NCBI GenBank assembly: GCA_016901395.1
Contig: JAEAMQ010000007.1
Span: 1-44,434, forward strand
DNA from: Prevotella sp.
GTDB lineage: Bacteria > Bacteroidota > Bacteroidia > Bacteroidales > Bacteroidaceae
DNA: 44,434 bases
Direction: 5' to 3'
The notes under the pieces are model-generated. The model saw only the letters and a list, made by a program, of their open reading frames with translations, did not search any database and was not told where the DNA came from. Positions 7,403 to 14,945 of the stretch are shown here, in pieces. The translations under genes were made by a program, and so were the position numbers. Each line of letters starts with the position of its first letter. Position 1 is the stretch's first letter.

Positions 7403-9499
7403 TTATATCTCGCTTAAGAGTTGCTTCAAAAGGAATGTAGCATTCTGATTACGAGCTACTCCGGGCGTAATGCGATAGGAATAGGTTACATCCGCTCCGA
7501 GTTCTATCTCGAAACAATAGTTGTGGAAGCGTTCATCTTCCATCTTCGACAACTCCAGGTCGTGGGTCGCCACAATGCCTGTCACGTTCATCCGCCCCAC
7601 AGACTTCAGGAATAGCCGCGAGCCGTTGAGCTTATCCAATGAGTTGGTGCCCTTGAGAATTTCGTCGAGGATGATGAGCGAAGCCTCTCCCCCTGTCTCC
7701 CTCCCCGTGGGGAGAGGGGGAATGGTATGTGGGTTAAACACATCCTTGCCCTCCGGCACATTCAAGTCATTCTTCTCTTGGGGCAAATCATTTGGTGTTT
7801 CCAATGAATCCAAGTTATCTTGTCCTACCATAGTAGTCTTTTCTTTCGATAATCCAGTCGTATTCTCTAATGAATCTAATTCATATCGCCCCACCATCTT
7901 AGCCTTCTCTTGCGAAAATCCTGCCGACTTTTCCAAGAAATCCAATTCATCTTGACCTATCGTCTCCCCCGTCTCTTGGGAGTGACCGCTCCCCCTCTCC
8001 CCACGGGGAGGGAGACAGGGGGAGAGGCTTTGCAACAACTGCCTCAGCCTCAACAGCTCCGCATTGAAATAAGAAATGCCATGCGCGAGGTCGTCGGAGG
8101 TGCGCATGCTGCTGAACAACTTAAATTTCGATACCTGCAAGAACTTGGCAAAGACCGGGAACCCGACCCGCGCAAGGATGTAATTCACCCCAATGGCACG
8201 CAGAAACGTAGACTTTCCGGCCATGTTTGCACCCGTAATGATGTAGAAATGACGGTCGTCGATGCGGAAATCATTGCTCACCGCCTTCTCGCCGAGGAAC
8301 GGATGGTAGAGGTCCGAGGCCTCAAACCCGACGGCGTTCGCCTCTGTCAACACCGGCCAAGAAGTGCGGGGATGGTTGTAGAGGAACGTCGCCACCGTCA
8401 CATCCTGATCCATCCTGATGACGCGGTCTATCCATTGTTCCATCTCCGTGCTGTCCTTGACACGCCACTTTAGGAATTTACGCACCAAGAAAAAATCGTA
8501 GAGGGCAAACGTGTCGACCATCATCAGTCCCATGATGTTGCCCCGTTTGTCGAGTCCGTCGAGCAAACCGCTTAGCCGGCGAAACACATCGGCACCGCCG
8601 CTGTCCATCAGTCTCACCACGTTGACCAACTGTCGCAACTGTCCGTGCAACCGGTTGATGGCCTGACTGATGCGACGAAGCGGACCCGTGCATAGCAGAT
8701 AGATGCCAAAAAACTGCGCCACGCCCCACCACAACGGTACCATCCCGCTCACCTTGTCCATGCCGGCCAGCACAATGGAAGCCAGAAACGCCACCAGATC
8801 GGCCGCGGCCAACGCCAGCACCAACTCATGCCCAAACAGCCCCGGAACTTTTACTGCAGCAGCAGCACGCAGCGCGCGCCTGATGGCATCGGTGTCAATC
8901 TTCTCTCTGACGCCGTAGGACACAAACTCCGAACGGAACTTTTCGTTTGCGGCCAAGGCCTCAATCTCCTCGCGATAGGCCTGGGTATCAGTCTGCCAAC
9001 GGGCCTCTGGTCCCGACATCTCCCCTCGTCCGTCGAGACTGCTCAACCTATTGGCCATTGCATCGCAGCCTCCGGTGGTCACCAACCGGCACAGACGCTG
9101 ATAGAGTCCGTCGCGACCGAAGATGTCAAGGTCGTAAGTATAGGCATGATGCGGGTCCACATAGCGTTGTCCGTCGTCAAAACAGCCGAAGTCGCCACGC
9201 AGTCCACTCAGTTCGTTGTCATAGACTTGTTTCAAGTCTTCCAGCCGATGGATTTGTTTGTCGTTCCGTGTATCACGTTGCCGCACAAGCACATATCCCA
9301 TTGCAAAGAGCGCAGCCGTAAGCAGTTCGAGCAGTCGCCACGTCTCATGGTGGGTCAAGGTGACCGTCACTAAGCATGCCACTGATGCCAGAAATGTTGC
9401 AATTTCGCCTATGACGAAGCCGTGTGCACGCCCTCGTAGTTGCTTAATTTGCAAGTCCAATGCGTCCGATTGGTCCTGATAAAACTTCTTAAGATTCAT
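7403..9499 (-). CDS. Membrane-anchored MutS-family ATPase with an in-frame repeat insertion
   Basis: The 698-residue protein has two N-terminal hydrophobic hairpin segments (about 28-48 and 56-73), a second membrane pair (about 225-245 and 254-273), a helical lever-like region, and a C-terminal MutS-type ATPase: Walker A ITGANMAGKST at 421-431, SSMRTSDDLAHGISYF at about 464-478, Walker B LIILDE at 608-613, and the VATHDLEL switch near 643-650. It lacks the mismatch-recognition domain of true MutS, so a role in mismatch repair should not be assumed. Between about 491 and 606, just before Walker B, it carries some 116 residues encoded by a palindromic element, including three 22-residue tandem repeats. 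It follows the PEP-binding-domain gene after 37 bases and is probably co-transcribed with it. Family call is firm; biological role is unknown. Confidence 0.88.
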   Translation of the reverse strand: MNLKKFYQDQSDALDLQIKQLRGRAHGFVIGEIATFLASVACLVTVTLTHHETWRLLELLTAALFAMGYVLVRQRDTRNDKQIHRLEDLKQVYDNELSGLRGDFGCFDDGQRYVDPHHAYTYDLDIFGRDGLYQRLCRLVTTGGCDAMANRLSSLDGRGEMSGPEARWQTDTQAYREEIEALAANEKFRSEFVSYGVREKIDTDAIRRALRAAAAVKVPGLFGHELVLALAAADLVAFLASIVLAGMDKVSGMVPLWWGVAQFFGIYLLCTGPLRRISQAINRLHGQLRQLVNVVRLMDSGGADVFRRLSGLLDGLDKRGNIMGLMMVDTFALYDFFLVRKFLKWRVKDSTEMEQWIDRVIRMDQDVTVATFLYNHPRTSWPVLTEANAVGFEASDLYHPFLGEKAVSNDFRIDDRHFYIITGANMAGKSTFLRAIGVNYILARVGFPVFAKFLQVSKFKLFSSMRTSDDLAHGISYFNAELLRLRQLLQSLSPCLPPRGERGSGHSQETGETIGQDELDFLEKSAGFSQEKAKMVGRYELDSLENTTGLSKEKTTMVGQDNLDSLETPNDLPQEKNDLNVPEGKDVFNPHTIPPLPTGRETGGEASLIILDEILKGTNSLDKLNGSRLFLKSVGRMNVTGIVATHDLELSKMEDERFHNYCFEIELGADVTYSYRITPGVARNQNATFLLKQLLSEI
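7682..8030. mobile_element. Palindromic element inserted in frame inside the MutS-like gene
   Basis: Two perfect 41-bp inverted arms (7682-7722 and 7990-8030), beginning AAGCCTCTCC and ending GGAGAGGCTT, enclose 267 bp. The arms and interior are read through by the host gene, giving the peptide SLSPCLPPRGERG on one side and PPLPTGRETGGEAS on the other. The arms are the same family as those around the DUF559 gene at 23477-24482. No target duplication is obvious. Confidence 0.8.
7763..7960 (-). repeat. Three tandem 66-bp repeats inside the inserted element
   Basis: They encode residues 514-535, 536-557 and 558-579 of the MutS-like protein. The shared pattern is [IV]G-x-x-[EN]-L-D-x-L-E, seven variable residues, then EK and a four-residue tail. 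Copies have diverged at DNA level but remain in register at exactly 66 bp. Confidence 0.8.
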
Positions 9500-9536
9500 T
9501 CTATACCATTATATATAGGTGAGATAGCAGCCTTTT

Positions 9537-12500
9537 TTATGAGATTGAGGTATCCTGCGTTCCAGACTTTTCATTATATACCACCACACCCTCCTGCTTC
9601 TTGCCGTCCATCATAATCTTCAATGGGCGGTCGAAACGCACGTGGCGCACCAGGTCTGTCTCCTCCACGGCGGGCATGGCATCGAGGAGTTCCTTACGCA
9701 GTAGACCGCCTTCGCCCGGCCGGTTGGTGTCGATGGTGAAATAGCCTACGCCAAACGAGGTGAGGTTTTGGAAGAAATGGGTGCCCTGACTGGGGTCCAC
9801 ATGATAGTTCTTCAGGGCCACCTCCACGATGACACGGGCCGCGGAGATATGCGGCCACTTCACCGGCACACCCAGCCAAGGGTCGCTCGACCCCCACCGG
9901 CCAGGTCCAATGATAATATAATTGGTGCCAGAGGCGAGAAACTTATCATTGATTTGTTCGATGTCTGCAGCCACACGGGGATTATTCATAGCCGAGAAGT
10001 TGTCGTCATATTTCACATAAACCACATCGGTCACGTCCTCGGAGATGCCATGTCCCAGTGAGTTATGACTACGCAACAAGCACTCCTCGTCGCTCACGGC
10101 CTCCACATCCTCGTCGAGCATCTGCTTAGAGTCGACGATGGGGCGCACCTGCAGTAGGTAGAACTCGCCCGTCTTGTCGGCATTGAGGTTACAGGCAAAC
10201 TCTATCTCCACGGGACGGCGCATGGCTTCCGCACCATATTTCATCGACATTTGCAGTATCTCGGGCAGTGGGAACACACCCTGTTGCAGCACGCCAGCAA
10301 ACGAGATGATCTTGCGACCGCCCTCATAGAGTCCGTCGCGTATCATCTGGTCGTAGGGATCGTAGGTAGAGGCGATGAAATGGAGCGACCCGTCCTTGTC
10401 GGCCTCTTTCACCTTCAGCGTCTGGATATTAAATCCATCGTCGACCTTGAAGTCGGTTCCCACATGCTTCATGTCGAGCGCATAGAATCGTGTCTGAGTA
10501 TCCTTGAGCGCAAAATCCATCTCCGACATCTGCAGCACCTGGTGGGGATGGAAGGGCGATACGCGCAGCGTCTGTCCCCCGTCGACAATGTATTTGCCCA
10601 GTCCGAGAGCCAGCGACGCGATGCCGTCCTCGGCCTTCTCGTCGCCGATGGGGTAATAGTTGATCGACCGCAGCACGCCCGACACGTTGGGATAGTAGTG
10701 ATCACCATACTCCTTGCCCACCACTTCCTGCAGGATGACGGCCATCTTCTCTTGATCGATGATGTTCGACGTGGCGGTCATATAGGCCTTTGAGTCGCGA
10801 TAGAACACCGATGCGTAGACACTCTTGATGGCTGCGGCCAGCATCTGCAACATGAGATACTTATCCTCCAGATAGGGTATCATATAGGTGGAGTAGATGC
10901 CGGCAAAGGGTTGGTAATGGCTGTCTTCCAGCAACGAACTCGAACGTATGGCGATGGGGCTATGGGTGGCTTCGAAGAAAGTGAAGAAATCGGCGATATA
11001 GCTGTCTGGCAGCTGTGCCCGGAGGAAGCGGGCGAGGATTTCTTCATCGGGAGCATCGCTCAGGGCTATCTCGTAGAGGTTGTTCTGTTCCATAAACTGG
11101 TCGAACACATCGGTGCAGAGCACCACTGTCTTGGGAATCTGCACCGACACACCTTCAAACTTATTAAACTCGGGATGCATCTTGATTACATTGTCGAGAA
11201 ATGCCAGACCACGACCCTTGCCGCCCAGCGAACCTTCGCCGATGCGGGCAAAGTGGGCATAGCGGTCAAACTTTCCACGGTCGAAGATGGCCACCACACC
11301 GAGGTTTTTCATGTGGCGATATTGCACAATGGCATCGAAAATGATCTGCCGGTGGGCATCCACGTCCTGCAGCTTGTGCCATGTGACATGCTTCAGGAAG
11401 TTGCTCACGGGGAATATGGCTCGTGCGCAGAGCCAGCGGCTCATGTGGTTGCGCGACACATGATAGAGCATGGAGTCGCGTGGTATTTTGAAGATGCTGT
11501 CCTGCAGTTCTTTCAGACTGCGTACGCGCATCACCTCCTCGTGGGTGTTGGGGTCGCGGAAGATGAAATCGCCAAATCCCATATGCTCCTCCAGCAGGTG
11601 GCGCAGGTCCACGCTGAGCATCTTCGAGTTCTTATCCACAAACTTGAACCCCTCCTCCTCGGCCCGGTCTCGGTTGGTCGCCTCCGAACTTTCCATGATC
11701 AAAGGCAGGTATTCGTCTTCCTTGCGGATGGCCTCTAAGAGTTTGAAACCAGCCTCAGGGTCCTTGTCGACCGATGTCGATCCGGCCCCCACAATCTCCG
11801 ACAGCTCGGTGGTCTTCATCGGGAAGCGCACATCAGAGATGACGCCCAGACAGTTGTCCTTGTAGCGTTCATACATCGCCATCGCCTCCTCATAGGTGCG
11901 GGCCAGCACCACCTTGGGGCGTCCGCGCATGCGCAGCGTGGCGTTGTGACGGTTGAGGGCTTCGGTGGCGAAATTCTGACTCTGCTGTAAGATATAATTG
12001 TAGAGGTTGGGCAGGATGGAACTGTAGAAGCGGATGGAGTCTTCTACCAGCAGTATCATCTGCACACCGGCCTCGCGCACGTCGTTGTCGAGGTTCATCT
12101 TGTCCTCCATCAGCTTGATGATAGAGAGGATGAGGTTGGTGTTGCCCAGCCAGCAAAACACATAGTCGAAGATGCTCAGGTCCTCGTTTTGCATGCGGCG
12201 GGTGATGCCGTGGGAGAAGGGCGTGAGCACGATGCAATGGATTTCGGGAAACGCCACCTTGATGGCGCGCGCCACGGTGAAGGCATCGTTGTCGGCATTG
12301 CCCGGCATACAGATCACGAGGTCTATCTTGGTAGTGGCCAACACCTTCTCGGCTTCCTCCTTGGTCGACACCTGCGTGAATGTGGGCGGGTAGCGCAGCC
12401 CGAGCTGCATATACTCATTATAGATTTTCTCCTCCACGCGTCCGTCGTCCTCCAGCATGAAGGCATCGTAGGGGTTGGCCACGATGAGCACGTTGTAAAT

Positions 12501-12578
12501 GCGTCGCATCATGAGGTTGACAAACGTCACGTCTTTCAAAATGAACTTGTTCCACTCCTGTGGTATCTTGCTTTCCAT
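9537..12578 (-). CDS. PEP/pyruvate-binding-domain protein with two receiver-like domains
   Basis: The 1013-residue protein begins with two response-regulator-receiver-like domains (about 27-150 and 172-330; the second has LLVEDS at 176-181 and a candidate phosphoacceptor Asp249 in VISDVRF). These are followed by a domain like the N-terminal ATP-binding half of pyruvate phosphate dikinase / PEP synthase: RIGEGSLGGKGRGL at 445-458, PIAIRSSSLLEDS near 541-553 and EFYLLQVRPI near 825. The phosphohistidine and PEP-binding barrel domains of real PEP synthase are absent; instead there is about 185 residues of unrecognised C-terminal sequence (YIIIGPGRWGSSDPWLG). Databases often name such proteins phosphoenolpyruvate synthase, but a complete catalytic cycle is not possible with these domains alone. 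It probably heads an operon with the MutS-like gene 37 bases downstream. Function unknown; ATP-dependent phosphoryl transfer controlled by the receiver domains is a guess. Confidence 0.85.
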   Translation of the reverse strand: MESKIPQEWNKFILKDVTFVNLMMRRIYNVLIVANPYDAFMLEDDGRVEEKIYNEYMQLGLRYPPTFTQVSTKEEAEKVLATTKIDLVICMPGNADNDAFTVARAIKVAFPEIHCIVLTPFSHGITRRMQNEDLSIFDYVFCWLGNTNLILSIIKLMEDKMNLDNDVREAGVQMILLVEDSIRFYSSILPNLYNYILQQSQNFATEALNRHNATLRMRGRPKVVLARTYEEAMAMYERYKDNCLGVISDVRFPMKTTELSEIVGAGSTSVDKDPEAGFKLLEAIRKEDEYLPLIMESSEATNRDRAEEEGFKFVDKNSKMLSVDLRHLLEEHMGFGDFIFRDPNTHEEVMRVRSLKELQDSIFKIPRDSMLYHVSRNHMSRWLCARAIFPVSNFLKHVTWHKLQDVDAHRQIIFDAIVQYRHMKNLGVVAIFDRGKFDRYAHFARIGEGSLGGKGRGLAFLDNVIKMHPEFNKFEGVSVQIPKTVVLCTDVFDQFMEQNNLYEIALSDAPDEEILARFLRAQLPDSYIADFFTFFEATHSPIAIRSSSLLEDSHYQPFAGIYSTYMIPYLEDKYLMLQMLAAAIKSVYASVFYRDSKAYMTATSNIIDQEKMAVILQEVVGKEYGDHYYPNVSGVLRSINYYPIGDEKAEDGIASLALGLGKYIVDGGQTLRVSPFHPHQVLQMSEMDFALKDTQTRFYALDMKHVGTDFKVDDGFNIQTLKVKEADKDGSLHFIASTYDPYDQMIRDGLYEGGRKIISFAGVLQQGVFPLPEILQMSMKYGAEAMRRPVEIEFACNLNADKTGEFYLLQVRPIVDSKQMLDEDVEAVSDEECLLRSHNSLGHGISEDVTDVVYVKYDDNFSAMNNPRVAADIEQINDKFLASGTNYIIIGPGRWGSSDPWLGVPVKWPHISAARVIVEVALKNYHVDPSQGTHFFQNLTSFGVGYFTIDTNRPGEGGLLRKELLDAMPAVEETDLVRHVRFDRPLKIMMDGKKQEGVVVYNEKSGTQDTSIS

Positions 12579-12879
12579 TGTCGATGGGTTTTATCGGTTG
12601 TGGTTGAAAATTGGGTTTCCGTTGTCGGAGCGGTGGAGGACAGGACTTGAAGGCCCGTGTCATGCTGTCAATGGCTCGTCGTGTGCGTAACCATCAGGAC
12701 CATTTCGTCGGCCAGCCCAACCGCCATGCTTGTGGCTTACCGCACTTTTTGTAGCCGCCACCCCATTGGGCGAAATTACGAAAAATATCCGACAACACAT
12801 AGCTGAATGTCAAAAAAGCATTCGTCGTCCCCGATTTTTTCTTCATTCTCCACAGCTTTCCTTCCTCTGTTTCCCGCTT

Positions 12880-13390
12880 TCAGCTTCCGTTGTTTCCGTT
12901 ATCTCCGTGAGAAAAGTTCTCTCGCTATAAACGCAATGAACGCAATTTTTAATTTCTCGCAGATGCCGCAGATGGCACAGATAGCTCGCACGATGTTTTG
13001 TAATTCCGCAGAGGTTACGCTATTCGCTACACGGTGGTAGTTCTATTGCTCTTGTAGGGACTTGCCCCGTGCAAGTCCGCAACGACAAAGTCCTCTGACA
13101 GACATATTCCCTCATTGCTTTTCATGGTTTTCATCATGTGGAAATGGAGAATGGAGATATTCTAAGATTTCCTTGCGGAGCAAGAGAGAAAGATATTGTG
13201 CGATGAGCATTTGCCATCGCGTGAGCCAGAAAGAGGAAAAGATATTCTCCTGATATTCTGAGATACCGCGTAGCGGTGCGGAGAAATCTTCTTATTGCTC
13301 AAACGGACAATGGTAAATAATCTTTGAGTTATGTCTACGCGGAGCATGTTTCCGTTATATCCGAAATTTCCGTGAGAAAGCCTGAAGGCA
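12880..13390. repeat. Inverted copies of the dispersed hairpin-rich repeat
   Basis: The non-coding gap 12579-13672 holds two inverted pieces of the family seen at 1-800: about 12880-13040 corresponds to the unit end at 667-790, and about 13150-13390 to the hairpin part of the unit. Hairpin copy C (13053-13088) lies between them. Orientation is opposite to the 1-800 and 27320-27900 copies. In the rest of the gap (12579-12880 and 13390-13672) I see no gene or clear site; a promoter for the downstream minus-strand gene must lie there but is not recognisable. Confidence 0.75.
13053..13088. repeat. 36-base palindromic hairpin with a different stem (copy C)
   Basis: Reads TGTAGG, GACTTG, CCCCGTG, CAAGTC, CGCAACGACAA on the plus strand. 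Compared with copies A and B the flanks and loop are identical, but the six-base stem is GACTTG/CAAGTC instead of GGCATT/AATGCC, so both sides changed together. Confidence 0.75.
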
Positions 13391-13672
13391 TGCAGTGTGC
13401 AATCATGTCAAGAAGCATTTGTCTGTGGATTTGGCCATCGGAGATGGCCCCTGACCTTTTACGAAAAACGAAGGTGGCTGTAGTTTTTGTGTCTTTTGTG
13501 GACAACAAACCATCTCGTGTTTCATGCCTTTCGTCCTCCTTCTCAAACCGTCGTATTCAGGGGACTTTGCGGTTACTACCGAATCACAATGCGGTTGGGT
13601 ACTAATCGCGAAACGTCTGGATGGAATCCTTGTAGAAAAGATATTGAGACGAAAAGAAAGCGCCATAAATAA

Positions 13673-13722
13673 ACATCCTCAAACCTCGTGGAATGACGAT
13701 TCTGACTGGGGTTTGAGGATGT
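13673..13722 (-). terminator. Terminator of the nnr-DUF4831 operon
   Basis: A perfect 13-bp stem (ACATCCTCAAACC / GGTTTGAGGATGT) ten bases past the DUF4831 stop; on the minus strand it is followed by TTTATTTATGG. Confidence 0.65.
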
Positions 13723-13731
13723 AGGGTGGGG

Positions 13732-14883
13732 CTATTCAGCGGGGATGGTCTTGATACTTCTGACACTGCCGGTGAGCGGGTCGAGGACTATCTCCGAACT
13801 TTGTTTCTTGCCGAAAAGCTCTCCGCTCATCGGCTGCACGGTGCCAAATTGAGGCACAAGCAGTTCGTAGCTGTTGACGGTCTGGATACCGTTGATGATG
13901 CTCACCTTAATCTTGCTGGGCTGGGAGACACGTAGTCCGATGTCGTTCTTGTCCTCTTTCTTCTCTGCCGGAGCGGGTTCGGGTGCGGCAACGCTGTGCA
14001 GGTCTTTCACCACAATATAGTAGGGCTCGCCCGAAAGGTCGTCGCTATCTACCAGTCCGAAATGTTTTGAGAAGCGAAACAGCACCTCCTGCCCCTCCTT
14101 AGTGGGCAGATAGTCGATGGTGGTCCATGCGGTGTCGCGCGTGACGACACCCTCAAAGAGTTGTGAGAGCCCCTGCTCCTGACGGTCGAGGTTGGCCAAC
14201 ATCATTTTGAGTTGGGCACCATCCTTGGGCATGAAGTCAGCCTCGCCGCGGCTGAGCTGGTTGCGACTGTCACGGATGTCGTAGATTTCCTTCGCCGTCA
14301 GCTCCGCCATCTTCGCCATACTACCCGCATTGAGGATATCCTCCGACATGAAATCGTTGGGGTTGAGCGGTTGCGGCTTGGGGGCAGGGGTAAACGAGGG
14401 CTGTGATATGTCGGTGGACTGGGCATCGGCATTGATGGCGAGTAGCTGTCCGTTGTCGGCACGCGCCACCTTCGTGATGCTGTGCTTCTTATCCAAAAGG
14501 AGGTTGAAATGTTTGGCTGTATCGATTTGTGCCAGGGGCACCATGTCCATGCCGAGAAGTCGGTAGGTGGTTGTCGGCTCCTGCCCCACGTTCTTTTTCA
14601 GGTATCTGCCGGTATATTGCGCAAACTTCCCGGGTGTGTAGTCGGTCTTTTCCACCTTTACCGTGAATCGCATCACGGTCTTGGGCAGATAGTAGTCGGT
14701 GGTCTGGGCGAGGAGAGTAGAGGGAGAGAGGAGGAAAAGGAGGCCTCCCCAAGCCCATGAAAAGCCTCCCCAAGCCGCTCTGAAGGAGGGGATGTTGATA
14801 GGTCTGACCACTGATTTTGCAGCGGAAGTCATCGCTGATATGGAATGGTTGAAGCTGGAAGTAATCATCATGGTTGTTGTCAA
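13732..14883 (-). CDS. DUF4831 family exported protein
   Basis: A 383-residue protein at the longest start, matching the DUF4831 family of Bacteroidetes, whose function is not known. The mature part begins at about residue 60 (QTTDYYLPKTVMRFTVKV). The export signal is unusual: residues about 29-48 (from INIPSF to GGLL) are the translation of a GC-rich palindromic element at 14740-14796, and the hydrophobic core runs into LLFLLSPSTLLA, cleaved before Gln60. Which ATG is used is unclear; M1 (14883), M5, M6 and M18 (14832) are in frame, and M18 would give the most usual signal-peptide length (about 42). The gene lies 62 bases downstream of nnr and is probably in the same operon. A Pro/Ala/Glu/Lys-rich linker is seen near 300-315. 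Confidence 0.8.
   Translation of the reverse strand: MTTTMMITSSFNHSISAMTSAAKSVVRPINIPSFRAAWGGFSWAWGGLLFLLSPSTLLAQTTDYYLPKTVMRFTVKVEKTDYTPGKFAQYTGRYLKKNVGQEPTTTYRLLGMDMVPLAQIDTAKHFNLLLDKKHSITKVARADNGQLLAINADAQSTDISQPSFTPAPKPQPLNPNDFMSEDILNAGSMAKMAELTAKEIYDIRDSRNQLSRGEADFMPKDGAQLKMMLANLDRQEQGLSQLFEGVVTRDTAWTTIDYLPTKEGQEVLFRFSKHFGLVDSDDLSGEPYYIVVKDLHSVAAPEPAPAEKKEDKNDIGLRVSQPSKIKVSIINGIQTVNSYELLVPQFGTVQPMSGELFGKKQSSEIVLDPLTGSVRSIKTIPAE
14740..14796. mobile_element. Palindromic element copy coding for signal-peptide residues
   Basis: Contains GCCTCCCCAAGCC twice and the end GAAGGAGGGGATG, matching the arms at 6363-6423. It is a solo, partly duplicated arm. It lies in the 5' coding region of the DUF4831 gene and is translated as part of its signal peptide. 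Confidence 0.65.
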
Positions 14884-14945
14884 ATTAATGCTTTCTAATT
14901 CCCTGATGGGGTGTCTTCTGTTTGTTTATGGTCGATCTCTCCCGA

